Of a DNA stretch of 64,000 nucleotides, positions 16,543 to 24,325 are shown one piece after another. The notes beneath the pieces are model-generated. The model had not been told where the DNA came from. It did no database searches and saw nothing but the letters and a program-made list of their open reading frames with translations. The DNA comes from DATBDN01 sp963715995 (GTDB lineage: Bacteria; Actinomycetota; Thermoleophilia; Solirubrobacterales; Thermoleophilaceae): NCBI GenBank assembly GCA_963715995.1, contig OY970283.1, positions 372,001-436,000 on the forward strand, read 5' to 3'. Numbering within the stretch: the first letter of the stretch is position 1; each line of letters begins with the position of its first letter. Both the position numbers and the translations under genes were made by a program.

Positions 16543-17015
16543 GCGCCGTCCCCGAGGAGCCGGTCGAGCGCGTCCGCGAGGTCGTGGGCCGCGTGATCGA
16601 GGCGCTTGGTCTCGATGCATCGGTCGAGGTTGCCGAGAGCCCGGACGAGATCCGGGCGACTGTGGAGGGCCCAGACGAGATGGGGCGGCTGATCGGAAGG
16701 CACGGGCAGACGATCGACGCGCTCCAGCATCTGGCGTGGCGCGCGGCCTTTCACGATCGCGAGGAGCGCAAGGCCGTCGTCGTGGACGCGGCGGGCTACC
16801 GCCAGCGGCGCGAGGAAGCGCTTCAGCGGCAGGCGGACCGGGCTGCATCCGAGGCCGTGCGCTTCGGGCGGCCGGTCGAGCTGGAGCCGATGAGCGCGGC
16901 CGAGCGCAAGACGGTCCACAACTACCTGGCGGATCGCACCGAGGTGGAAACGCACAGCGAGGGCGACGAGCCCGAGCGCCGTCTCGTCGTGTCGCCGCTT
17001 CGCAGCGGCTCCTGA
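16539..17015 (+). CDS. RNA-binding protein KhpB/Jag (KH and R3H domains)
   Basis: 158 residues. The KH motif MGRLIGRHGQTIDALQ (about residues 50-65) is followed by a C-terminal R3H domain (ERKTVHNYLADR). The N-terminal Jag-N domain of Firmicute homologues is missing, as in other actinobacterial copies. It binds RNA, and its position after yidC is standard. The GTG overlaps the yidC stop; its own stop overlaps the rsmG start as CTGA. Confidence 0.9.
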   Translation: MSAVPEEPVERVREVVGRVIEALGLDASVEVAESPDEIRATVEGPDEMGRLIGRHGQTIDALQHLAWRAAFHDREERKAVVVDAAGYRQRREEALQRQADRAASEAVRFGRPVELEPMSAAERKTVHNYLADRTEVETHSEGDEPERRLVVSPLRSGS

Positions 17016-17725
17016 GCGTTTCTCAGAAACGCCTGGAGGAGCTCTCCGCCCACTACGGGCTGCATGCAGACGCCGCGCCCGCCCTCGCGGCGGTGCTTGA
17101 GGCGCTCGCCGGTGAGGCCGATCCGCACACCACCGTCAGCGATCCCGATGAGGCCGTCGACGTGCACGTGGCGGACTCCCTGACGGGCTTGGAGGTCGCC
17201 GACCTGCGCTCAGCGACCGCGATCGCCGACCTCGGCTCCGGCGCAGGCTTCCCCGGGATCGTCCTGGCGGTCGCGCTGCCCCGCGCCCGCGTCGACATGA
17301 TCGAGTCGGTGTCGCGCAAGTGCGCCGTGATCGACCGCCTGACCCACGCGGCCGGCCTCGACAACGAGATCGTGCGCGCGCTCCCGATGCGCGCCGAGGA
17401 GCGCGCGGCCTGGGGCGGCCGGGAGACCTACGACGCCGTGACCGCGCGGGCCGTTGGCTCGCTCGCGGTCCTGGTCGAGTACGCCGCGCCCCTGATGTCG
17501 GTCGGCGGCGTGCTCGTGGCCTGGAAGGGCGCCCGCCAAGCCGACGAGGAGGCGGCTGGGTCTAAGGCTGCGGTTGAGGTTGGGCTCGAACCGGAGGCTG
17601 TAGTCGAGGTCAAGGCTTGGCCGGGCGTCCGCGACCGGAATCTGCATGTTTACAGGAAGATTGCGCCGACACCGGAGCGCTTCCCGCGCCGGCCCGGGAT
17701 GGCCGCAAAGCGGCCGCTGGGCTGA
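17012..17725 (+). CDS. rsmG: 16S rRNA (guanine-527 N7)-methyltransferase RsmG, apparent CTG start
   Basis: 237 residues from CTG. Methylates G527 of 16S rRNA. The SAM-binding loop reads DLGSGAGFPGIVLA, followed by IESVSRKCAVI and a late GVLVAWKG strand. The family's N-terminal helix (about RLEELSAHYGLHADAAP) needs coding upstream of the first standard start, a GTG at 17093. Between 17093 and the khpB stop the only start-like codon is CTG 17012, which forms a CTGA overlap. The next standard start upstream lies deep inside khpB. Confidence 0.9.
   Translation: MSVSQKRLEELSAHYGLHADAAPALAAVLEALAGEADPHTTVSDPDEAVDVHVADSLTGLEVADLRSATAIADLGSGAGFPGIVLAVALPRARVDMIESVSRKCAVIDRLTHAAGLDNEIVRALPMRAEERAAWGGRETYDAVTARAVGSLAVLVEYAAPLMSVGGVLVAWKGARQADEEAAGSKAAVEVGLEPEAVVEVKAWPGVRDRNLHVYRKIAPTPERFPRRPGMAAKRPLG
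17016..17032. repeat. 17-base perfect palindrome at the rsmG start
   Basis: GCGTTTCTCAGAAACGC is a perfect 8-bp inverted repeat with one central base, directly after the CTGA overlap. Its half-sites GTTTC/GAAAC are those of parS but are spaced by 3 instead of 4 bases. It may form a small mRNA hairpin or be chance. Confidence 0.5.
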
Positions 17726-17741
17726 GGGGGAGCCGTCCGCG

Positions 17742-18440
17742 CTAGAGCGTGCGCACCGGGATCGGCTCCTCGCAGACCTCCCCGCCGGCGTCCAGCGCGA
17801 CCCGGAACGCCTGTCCGTCCTGGCGCGCGGACACCGCCTCGACCAGTTCCGTGCCGTTGTAGACGAGCGCCACCCCGTCCTCGGCAGCGACCCCGTCCGG
17901 GAACCCGCCCGCCACCAGCTCGCGGTAGACCGGGCGGCGCATCTCCTCGCCGTCGTAGTGCGGGCAGGCGCTCCCCGCGAGCCAGCCGAGCCCGTCGTCG
18001 AGCCCGGCGAGCCGCTCGGTCGAGTACGAGTCCGTCACCGAAGCCTCGAACCAGCAGTTCATCCCGGCGCTGTGGCCGGTCATGACACAGCCTGCCTCCC
18101 ACACCTCGCGCAGCACGACGTCGAGCCCGTGCGCACGCCAGATCGCGAGCATGTTCACGGTGTTGCCGCCGGCCACCCAGATCACGTCCTGTTCCACGAG
18201 AAACGCGCGCAGGTCATCGACGTCGCGCCAGAACAACGGCAGGTCGGCCGGGCGGCAGTCGAGCTTCGAGGCCAGGCGGTAGAAGCGCGCGATCGCCTCG
18301 GGGTGGTCGCCCGTCGCGGTTGGCAGGAAGCAGACGCGCGGGCTTGGTTCGCGAGCGAGCGAAAGGATGTATTCACGCAGCGGCAGCGCCTCGTCGTCGT
18401 TCAGCGCCCCGCCGCAGGCCACTATCCGCCCGCCGGTCAT
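17742..18440 (-). CDS. Peptidase E-like serine peptidase (family S51)
   Basis: 232 residues. GHSAGMN holds the predicted nucleophilic serine (about residue 124), and GGNTVNML and CPHYDGEE match further conserved segments of S51 dipeptidases, which in characterised members cleave Asp-Xaa dipeptides. Soluble, with no signal peptide. It is convergent with rsmG (16-base gap) and divergent from parA. The gene contains the parS-like site at 18190. Confidence 0.85.
   Translation of the reverse strand: MTGGRIVACGGALNDDEALPLREYILSLAREPSPRVCFLPTATGDHPEAIARFYRLASKLDCRPADLPLFWRDVDDLRAFLVEQDVIWVAGGNTVNMLAIWRAHGLDVVLREVWEAGCVMTGHSAGMNCWFEASVTDSYSTERLAGLDDGLGWLAGSACPHYDGEEMRRPVYRELVAGGFPDGVAAEDGVALVYNGTELVEAVSARQDGQAFRVALDAGGEVCEEPIPVRTL
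18190..18205. promoter_or_regulatory. Candidate parS centromere site
   Basis: TGTTCCACGAGAAACG matches the parS consensus TGTTTCACGTGAAACA at 13 of 16 positions and keeps the half-site geometry. It is inside the peptidase E gene, about 350 bases upstream of parA. parS sites often lie in coding sequence near parAB, so this is a plausible ParB nucleation site. Confidence 0.55.
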
Positions 18441-18519
18441 GGCGCGCCATGCTTGCAGGACCCGGCCGTTCGTTGCCGAACGGTCACGAGCAGATGACCG
18501 TTCCGACCGCCTCCACGCC

Positions 18520-18525
18520 TAACTT
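18520..18525 (+). promoter_or_regulatory. -10 element TAACTT of parAB
   Basis: TAACTT ends 10 bases before the parA ATG with no Shine-Dalgarno sequence between, so the transcript is probably leaderless. Confidence 0.45.
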
Positions 18526-18535
18526 TCAGTCCCGG

Positions 18536-19294
18536 ATGGGCACCGTCTACGCAATCGCAAACCAGAAGGGCGGGGTCGGCAAGACCACCACCGCGGTCAA
18601 CCTCGGCGCCTGTGCCGCGGGCGGAGGGCATCGCACCCTGCTGGTCGACATCGACCCGCAGTGCAACGCGACCGTGGGCCTCGGCCTGTCGAAGGACCTC
18701 GAGCCGAACATCTACGACTGCCTCGCGGGTGACGTAGCGCTGCGCGCAGCGGCTCGGCCGACGGCGGTGCGCGACCTGGAGGTGGTTCCGGCCACGCCCG
18801 ATCTCGCCGGCGCGAACGTCGAGCTTCCGCGCCTGCCCGGATCGGAGACGCGCCTGCGCGACGCGCTCGGGGACGTCCGTGACCACTACCGGCTGACCCT
18901 GCTCGACTGCCCGCCGGCGCTCGGGCCGCTCACGGTCAACGCGCTCGTGGCGGCCGACCGCGTGATCGTGCCGGTCCAGGCCGAGTACTACGCGCTCGAA
19001 GGAATGGCGGGGCTGCTCGACACGGTGTCGCTCATCCAGCGCGAGATGAACCCGCGCCTGACCGTCGCCGGGATGGTCATCACGATGCACGACGGCCGCA
19101 CGCGGCTGGCCACCGACGTCGAGCGCGAGCTGCGCGAGCACTTCCCCGAGCTGGTCTTCGACACGGTCATCCCGCGCAACGTGCGCGTTGGCGAGGCGCC
19201 GAGCTTCGGCGTGCCGGTCACGCTCCACGATCCGGACTGTCCCGGATCGATTGCATATCTCGAACTGGCGAAGGAGGTGGCCGCGCGTGGCTGA
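18536..19294 (+). CDS. parA: Chromosome-partitioning ATPase ParA (Soj)
   Basis: 252 residues. The deviant Walker A KGGVGKTTTAVNLG (about residues 11-24), LLVDIDPQCNATVGLG and LLDCPPALG define a ParA/MinD-type ATPase that moves ParB-parS complexes. The frame is open further upstream, but ATG 18536 places MGTVYAIANQKGG at the family N-terminus and follows a -10 hexamer. It overlaps parB by 8 bases. Confidence 0.94.
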   Translation: MGTVYAIANQKGGVGKTTTAVNLGACAAGGGHRTLLVDIDPQCNATVGLGLSKDLEPNIYDCLAGDVALRAAARPTAVRDLEVVPATPDLAGANVELPRLPGSETRLRDALGDVRDHYRLTLLDCPPALGPLTVNALVAADRVIVPVQAEYYALEGMAGLLDTVSLIQREMNPRLTVAGMVITMHDGRTRLATDVERELREHFPELVFDTVIPRNVRVGEAPSFGVPVTLHDPDCPGSIAYLELAKEVAARG

Positions 19295-20168
19295 ATCGCG
19301 TGGAATGGGCCGCGGGCTCGCGGCGATCCTGCCGGGAAGCTCGCGCGCTGAAGGCGAGGAGAGCGCTCTCCGCGAGATCCCGATCGAGCTGATTCGCCCG
19401 AATCCCGACCAGCCGCGCAAGGAGTTCGGCGGCGAGGCGCTGCTCGCGCTCGCGGAGTCGATCGAGGCGAAGGGCATCCTCCAGCCGCTGGTGGTGCGGG
19501 CGCTGCCGGGCGGCACCTACGAGCTGATCGCGGGCGAGCGGCGGCTGCGCGCGTCGAAGATCGCGAAGTTGAAGCAGGTTCCGGCGATCATCCGCGACGC
19601 CGAGGGGAGCGAGCGCCTCGAGCTCGCGCTGCTGGAGAACGTCGCGCGCGAGGACCTCAACCCGATCGACGAGGCGCGCGCGTGCGCGACGCTCGTCGAG
19701 GATCTCGGCGTCTCGAAGGCGGAGCTTGCGAGCCGCATCGGCCGCAGCCGCCCTGCGGTGGCGAACGCCATCCGCCTGCTGGACCTGCCCGACGACGTGC
19801 TCGAGCTGATCGAGCGCGGCGATCTGACGGGCGCCCACGGCCGCGCCATTCTCATGACGCGCGACAACGATGCCCGCCGTGACCTGGCGCGCGACGCCGT
19901 GGCCGGCGGCTGGTCGGTGAAGGAGACCGAGAAGCGCGCAAAGGCCGAGCAGCAGCGCCTCGAAGGCACGGAGCCCGCACCCGCCCGCCCGCAGGTGCCG
20001 GCCGATCTGCTCGACGCGATGGCAGCCGCCGCCGATGCGCTCACGGCGGCGACCGGGCACGACGTGAAGGTCAAGCGCAGCCCCGCCGGGATCCGCGCGG
20101 AGATCAGCTTCGAGACGCCCGCGGAAGCGGTCGCGCTTGCCGAGCTGATCCTCCGGCGCAACACCTAG
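19287..20168 (+). CDS. parB: Chromosome-partitioning protein ParB (Spo0J)
   Basis: 293 residues from the GTG inside the parA 3' end (VAESRGMGRGLAAIL). The N-terminal CTPase region has IRPNPDQPRKEF and AGERRLRASK (the GERRxRA motif), followed by ALLENVAREDLNPI. A helix-turn-helix region (VSKAELASRIGRSRPAVAN) recognises parS. A C-terminal dimerisation part follows. It works with ParA and parS in origin segregation. Confidence 0.94.
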   Translation: MAESRGMGRGLAAILPGSSRAEGEESALREIPIELIRPNPDQPRKEFGGEALLALAESIEAKGILQPLVVRALPGGTYELIAGERRLRASKIAKLKQVPAIIRDAEGSERLELALLENVAREDLNPIDEARACATLVEDLGVSKAELASRIGRSRPAVANAIRLLDLPDDVLELIERGDLTGAHGRAILMTRDNDARRDLARDAVAGGWSVKETEKRAKAEQQRLEGTEPAPARPQVPADLLDAMAAAADALTAATGHDVKVKRSPAGIRAEISFETPAEAVALAELILRRNT

Positions 20169-20175
20169 GCGTGGC

Positions 20176-20181
20176 TACAAT
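20176..20181 (+). promoter_or_regulatory. -10 element TACAAT of tRNA-Ile
   Basis: TACAAT lies 12 bases upstream of the mature tRNA 5' end, just after the parB stop. Confidence 0.5.
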
Positions 20182-20193
20182 CGCCTCCGCTTC

Positions 20194-20267
20194 GGGCGAT
20201 TAGCTCAGCCGGTTAGAGCGCCTCTCTGATAAGGAGGAGGTCCCAGGTTCGAGTCCTGGATCGCCCA
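20194..20267 (+). tRNA. tRNA-Ile(GAT)
   Basis: 74 bases with a full cloverleaf. Acceptor GGGCGAT pairs with ATCGCCC and the discriminator is A. The D arm starts TAGCTCAGC. The anticodon loop CTGATAA has GAT, and the T arm contains GGTTCGAGTCC. CCA is not encoded. Antisense reading of this gene yields the familiar spurious peptide IQDSNLGP. Confidence 0.98.
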
Positions 20268-20295
20268 CTCGCGCTGGTTGTGAGCGGGCCCTCCT

Positions 20296-20344
20296 GCGTC
20301 CTCGGGTCGGGCCGTGCGAAGCACTGCCCCGACCCTGCGTCCTT
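20296..20344 (-). repeat. 49-base dispersed hairpin element, copy C
   Basis: Third copy, inverted, 28 bases after tRNA-Ile in the 215-base spacer before the next gene. On the minus strand it starts AAGGACGCAGG and ends GAGGACGC. The outer arms GGGTCGGG and CCCGACCC are perfectly complementary, with GTGC/GCAC inside around a TTC loop. The plus strand near 20447-20465 (CGTCCTCGGGTCG) looks like the remnant of a further copy. The rest of 20268-20482 holds nothing I recognise. Confidence 0.75.
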
Positions 20345-20482
20345 GGATTGCCTCGCTCACACCGGGCGCTTTTCGGCCGGTGGGGCGCTGCGCGCGGTGG
20401 GCATGCCGGCCGGTTTGGCACTGCGCGTGGTGGCCTTGTCGGCTGCTTCGGCTCGTCCTCGGGTCGTGGCACATTCGGTGTC

Positions 20483-22030
20483 GTGCGGGCGCCCATCGTC
20501 GCTGGAGTCGCAGTCTTCGTCGTCGCGCTCGCCGGCCTTGCGGTGCTTCGGCATGGCTCGGAGCTTCATCCCGGGTACCCCAAGGCCCAGGCGACCGCTG
20601 CCGTCAGGCGCGACGCTGCGCTCGCTGCGTTCCTGCGCGCCAACCCGCCGACGCGCGCGACCGTCATCGCGCTTGACCAGCACGACTGGCGCGTCACGTT
20701 CTGGAACCGCCCGCGCGTACTGCTCGACGCGGCTGTTGGCCCACGCGGCGGGGTTGATGCCGTCGAGCTTCACCCGCGAGACGGCCATCCGCCCGGTGCG
20801 GTGACGCTCTGGAGCCCGGCGCTGATCCTGCCCCTGGCTCTGCTGTTCGCTCTCGCGCTTGCGGTCACGCCGCTGCGATCCGCGCGCAACCTCGACGCCG
20901 CGGTGCTGGCCACCGGCTTCGCCGCGTCGGCGCTGATGCTCGACGCGCGCCTGGTGGCGGCGCACGTCTTTGCCGGGATGGCGACGCTCGCGTACGTGGC
21001 CTGGCGCTGTGCTCGGGTCGGCCTGGGGCCGCCACCGCTCCAAAGCGATGTCAAGCCGCTTTACAAGCGCGTCGCACGGCGAGTCGATGCAGAGCGCATG
21101 ATGGCGCTGACCTGCGTCGCGCTACTCATCGCCGGGGTGATGCTGACCGTGACCTCGACGCAGCCCTCCGACGTCGCGGCAGCCGCGCTGGCCGGGGCGA
21201 CGCTGTTGAACCACGGCGTCGTCCCCTACGGGCACCTGCCCGGCTTCGTCGTGCACGGCGACACGTATCCGCTCTTCACCTACGTCATCTTCATGCCGGC
21301 GGCCGCGCTCGGTCCCGTGCACAACGGCTTCGACTCGCTCACCGGCGCGCTGTGGGTCAACGCCGTCGCGCTCGTTGTCGCGGCGGCCGGTATGGCGCGG
21401 CTCGGCGGGCGCGCGCAGATGGCCGCCTGGGTCGCGTTCCCGCCCGTCCTGCTTGCCGCGAGCGCCGGCGGCAACGACGTGCCATCGGCGCTGCTGGTGG
21501 TCGCTGCTCTGCTGACGTTCGGCCGGCCGCTGGCCGAGGCGGCGCTGGTGAGCCTGGCGGGCTGGGTGAAGATCGTGCCGGCGGCTGCGCTGGTGGTGCT
21601 CCTCGCGCGCGGACGCTCGCGCGCGGCGCTGGCGGTCGTGGCCGGCGTGGTCATCGCGTTCGCCTCAGCGCTGCTGGCGCTCGACGGCACCGGCGCGCTG
21701 TCCGCCGCACTCGACGCGTTGCGCTTCCAGCTCGTGCGCGGATCCTGGTACTCGCTCTGGCAGCAGCTCGGCGCACACGGCGTCCAGCTGGCCTTCCAGG
21801 CGGCGACCGTCGGCTTCGCCGCGGCGGTTGCGGTGTACGCCTACGGACAGCGCTCGGCGCTCGGCCTGCGCCGCTCGGCCGGACTCGCCGGAGCGTTGAT
21901 CGCACTGCTCCAGATCGGCGCCAACAACTGGCAGCTGACCTACCTCGCCTGGCTGCTGCCGTTCATCCTCGTCGCGCTGTTCCCGCCAGCACCCCGGCGT
22001 TCTCCGCAGCCCGGACCAGCCGCTCCATGA
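20483..22030 (+). CDS. Polytopic membrane protein, probable GT-C/GT87-like glycosyltransferase
   Basis: About 515 residues from GTG, with 10 or more hydrophobic segments. A first extracytoplasmic loop follows the N-terminal helix. Later segments resemble DUF2029/GT87 mannosyltransferase-type membrane enzymes: LLNHGVVPYGHLPGFVVHG, WVKIVPAAALVVLL, and an aromatic end NNWQLTYLAWLLPF. It probably uses a polyprenyl-linked sugar donor on the outer face of the membrane, but no donor or acceptor can be inferred. Its last 68 bases overlap the 3' end of the convergent GT2 gene. Confidence 0.7.
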   Translation: MRAPIVAGVAVFVVALAGLAVLRHGSELHPGYPKAQATAAVRRDAALAAFLRANPPTRATVIALDQHDWRVTFWNRPRVLLDAAVGPRGGVDAVELHPRDGHPPGAVTLWSPALILPLALLFALALAVTPLRSARNLDAAVLATGFAASALMLDARLVAAHVFAGMATLAYVAWRCARVGLGPPPLQSDVKPLYKRVARRVDAERMMALTCVALLIAGVMLTVTSTQPSDVAAAALAGATLLNHGVVPYGHLPGFVVHGDTYPLFTYVIFMPAAALGPVHNGFDSLTGALWVNAVALVVAAAGMARLGGRAQMAAWVAFPPVLLAASAGGNDVPSALLVVAALLTFGRPLAEAALVSLAGWVKIVPAAALVVLLARGRSRAALAVVAGVVIAFASALLALDGTGALSAALDALRFQLVRGSWYSLWQQLGAHGVQLAFQAATVGFAAAVAVYAYGQRSALGLRRSAGLAGALIALLQIGANNWQLTYLAWLLPFILVALFPPAPRRSPQPGPAAP

Positions 22031-22844
22031 ACAGCGCCGGCCGCCCGATGGCCAAGAGCGCGCCCGGCCCTGAGCTCGCGAGCTGCCGCAGAGCGGGTCC
22101 GGCCCCGCGGCCGCCGCGCCGGCCGAGCGCGCGCCCGTAGGCGAAGCGCCGCCGCACGAACGATCGCCGCGTGAGCCGCTCCGCCGGGATGACGTGCTCG
22201 ACTGCGAGCTCCGGCGCATAGAGCACGCGGAACCCTCGCTCGGCGAGCGCCCGCTGCGCCTGGTCCTCCTCGGAATAGAAGACGCGGCGCCCGGAATGCC
22301 CGTAGGCGGGATCGAAGCCGCCGGCCTCGAGCATGGGCCCGGTTGCAAAGGAGATGTTCGCGCCGAAGACGGTGGTCGCCCGGGGATCGAGCTCTTGCTC
22401 CTTTGGACCGAGGTCGAGCAGCGTCAGCGCCGGCAGGAGCGGCGGCGAGATCCAGGCCGGAGGCGGAACGCTCCAGCGCGGCCAGATCGGGCCGCCGACC
22501 ACGCCGAGGTCATCCGCCGCACCATCCCAGCGCGCGACGAGTGCCCGCCACCAGCCCGTGCCGGCGATCGCGTCGTCGTCCACGAACGCCACCGCACGGG
22601 CATCGACCGAACGTCCGTGCTCCAACGCCCGGTTGCGCGCCAGGGACAGGCCCGGCCGTGGCTCGACGAGCACCGTGACGTCGCCGGCGGCGGCCTGATG
22701 AGCGCGCACGGCGTCGTCCGAAAGGCCGCTGCAAACGACCACGATTCGCTGCTCGGGCACCTGCTCGCGCAAGGCCGCGAGTGCCTCGGCAACCGCGGCC
22801 GGGCTGCGATTGGTGCAGACGGCGACGACCGGCTCCCGGGCCAC
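21963..22844 (-). CDS. Family 2 glycosyltransferase
   Basis: 293 residues. An inverting GT-A fold: AVCTNRSP at the N-terminus, ARNRALEHG, the metal-binding DDD in VAFVDDDAI, and a later FYSEEDQAQRA (the EED acceptor/catalytic segment). It is cytoplasmic and transfers a sugar from a nucleotide donor. I chose GTG 22844 because a TAGGGT -10 element lies 7 bases upstream; the frame stays open to 22892. It is divergent from the nuclease gene. Confidence 0.85.
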   Translation of the reverse strand: MAREPVVAVCTNRSPAAVAEALAALREQVPEQRIVVVCSGLSDDAVRAHQAAAGDVTVLVEPRPGLSLARNRALEHGRSVDARAVAFVDDDAIAGTGWWRALVARWDGAADDLGVVGGPIWPRWSVPPPAWISPPLLPALTLLDLGPKEQELDPRATTVFGANISFATGPMLEAGGFDPAYGHSGRRVFYSEEDQAQRALAERGFRVLYAPELAVEHVIPAERLTRRSFVRRRFAYGRALGRRGGRGAGPALRQLASSGPGALLAIGRPALFMERLVRAAENAGVLAGTARRG

Positions 22845-22851
22845 GGAGGCC

Positions 22852-22857
22852 ACCCTA
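22852..22857 (-). promoter_or_regulatory. -10 element TAGGGT of the GT2 gene
   Basis: On the minus strand TAGGGT ends 7 bases before GTG 22844. It lies back to back with the TAGACT of the divergent nuclease gene, with 19 bases between the two hexamers. Confidence 0.5.
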
Positions 22858-22876
22858 GCCGCCCGGCCCCCGCGTC

Positions 22877-22882
22877 TAGACT
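22877..22882 (+). promoter_or_regulatory. -10 element TAGACT of the bifunctional nuclease gene
   Basis: TAGACT is followed at once by a GTG (22883) in frame with the nuclease. Transcription would begin about 7 bases later, so that GTG is probably not used. A GCAGGAG ribosome-binding site then precedes TTG 22913. Confidence 0.5.
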
Positions 22883-22912
22883 GTGCCCTCACCCGAGCAG
22901 GAGCGCCGCCAG

Positions 22913-23404
22913 TTGCAGGAGATGGTCATCTACGGAGTGAGCTTCGACATGGTCGGGAAACAGCCGATCGTGCTCCTGAAGACCCGCGAAGGCAACAAGT
23001 TCCTGCCGATCTGGATCGGCCATCCGGAGGCCGCAGCGATCCTGATGAAGCTCCAGGGAGCGAACACGCCGCGGCCGATGACCCACGACCTGATCCAGGA
23101 CATGCTCGGCGAGCTCGAGGTCACGTGCAAGAGCGTCTCGGTGACAGAGCTGCGCGAGAACACCTTCTACGCCTCGATCACGCTCCAGATGAACGGCCGC
23201 GAGGTCGAGATCGACTCGCGCCCATCCGATGCGATCGCGCTGGCCGTGCGCACCAACGCGCCGATCTTCGCCGCCGAAGAGGTCATCACCGAGTCGGCGA
23301 TCGAGTTCGAGCACGAGGTCGAGGACACCGAGGAGGTCGTCGAGAAGTTCAAGGACTTCCTCGACTCGGTCTCCCCGGAGGACTTCGCCTCAGGCGACTC
23401 GTGA
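22913..23404 (+). CDS. Bifunctional nuclease family protein (DUF151)
   Basis: 163 residues. The BFN/DUF151 domain spans residues 3-130: PIVLLKTREGNKFLPIWIG, HDLIQDMLGELEV, and SRPSDAIALAVRTNAPIF. Characterised members have DNase/RNase activity, though the bacterial role is unclear. An acidic tail follows. Possible starts are GTG 22883, TTG 22913 and ATG 22922. I chose TTG because a GGAG lies about 8 bases upstream and the -10 element excludes 22883. It overlaps ddl tail to tail by 15 bases. Confidence 0.85.
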   Translation: MQEMVIYGVSFDMVGKQPIVLLKTREGNKFLPIWIGHPEAAAILMKLQGANTPRPMTHDLIQDMLGELEVTCKSVSVTELRENTFYASITLQMNGREVEIDSRPSDAIALAVRTNAPIFAAEEVITESAIEFEHEVEDTEEVVEKFKDFLDSVSPEDFASGDS

Positions 23405-24325
23405 GAGCGCGAGCTCCACGATCCGCCCGATCAGCTCGTCGAAGCTGATCCCGGCCGCCTCGGCCGCCATCGGCAGCAGGCTCGTCTCGGTCAGGCCGGG
23501 AATGGCGTTGACCTCGAGCACGAGTGCCTCGCCGCTCGCTTCCTCGACCATCAGGTCCACGCGCGCGAAGCCGCGGCAGCCGAGCAGCTGGTAGGTGGCG
23601 AGCGCCAGCTCCTGGACGCGCGCCGTGCCCTCGGGTGTGAGGTCGGCGGGGCAGACGAAGTCGGTGCGACCGATCTCGTAGCGCGCCTCAAAGTCGTAGA
23701 AGTCCTCTTCGAGCGGGACCGCCTCGACCACCGGCAGCGCCTCGCCGTCCAGGATCGAGACCGCCACGTCGCGGCCGGCCACGTGGCGCTCGAGCAGCAC
23801 TCGCGAGTCGTAGGAGAACGCGGCCACGAGCGCAGCCGGCACGTCCTCAGCCGTGCGCGCGAACTTGACGCCCAGCGCGGAGCCCTGCGCGGCGGGCTTG
23901 ACCACGATCGGGAACGCGAGCCGCTCCTCGATCGCCGGCAGCGCGTCGGCGGCGCCCAGCTCGCGGAACGCCGTCTCGCTGAACGCGAAGAACTCGGGCG
24001 TGGGCAGCCCTGCCTCCAGCAACAGGTGCTTGGTAAGCACCTTGTCAACCGAGCGAGTGCAGGCCAGGACGCCCGACCCCGTGTAAGGAATCCCGAGGAT
24101 GTCCAGCAGCTCCTGAACCGCGCCATCCTCGCCCCCGCGGCCGTGAAGCGCCAGGAAGGCGATGTCGGGCTCGATCGCCTCCAGCTGCTCGATCAGCTCG
24201 GCACTGACGTCAATAGGCACGACCTCGTGCCCGAGTCGCTCGAGCGCATCCTCCACGCGCGCGCCAGAGCGCAGCGACACCTGGCGTTCGAGCGACGGGC
24301 CGCCCTTGAGGACGGCGACCTTCAC
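23390..24325 (-). CDS. ddl: D-alanine--D-alanine ligase
   Basis: 311 residues. An ATP-grasp enzyme making D-Ala-D-Ala for peptidoglycan. Conserved segments: AVLKGGPSLERQVSL, LHGRGGEDGAVQELL, GIPYTGSG, then VVKPAAQGSALGV (ATP-binding strand), and VLEVNAIPGLTETSLLP at the catalytic C-terminus. The GTG start overlaps the aminotransferase stop as GTGA, so translation depends on the gene upstream, which is frameshifted in this sequence. Confidence 0.94.
   Translation of the reverse strand: MKVAVLKGGPSLERQVSLRSGARVEDALERLGHEVVPIDVSAELIEQLEAIEPDIAFLALHGRGGEDGAVQELLDILGIPYTGSGVLACTRSVDKVLTKHLLLEAGLPTPEFFAFSETAFRELGAADALPAIEERLAFPIVVKPAAQGSALGVKFARTAEDVPAALVAAFSYDSRVLLERHVAGRDVAVSILDGEALPVVEAVPLEEDFYDFEARYEIGRTDFVCPADLTPEGTARVQELALATYQLLGCRGFARVDLMVEEASGEALVLEVNAIPGLTETSLLPMAAEAAGISFDELIGRIVELALSRVA

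Noticed and set aside
19218..20060. Minus-strand ORF opposite parB
   Set aside because: No family motifs, and parB is well supported on the plus strand.
20200..20496. Minus-strand ORFs across tRNA-Ile encoding DSNLGPPPYQRG or DPGLEPGTSSLSE
   Set aside because: These are classic translations of antisense tRNA sequence combined with the repeat element, with no independent coding support.
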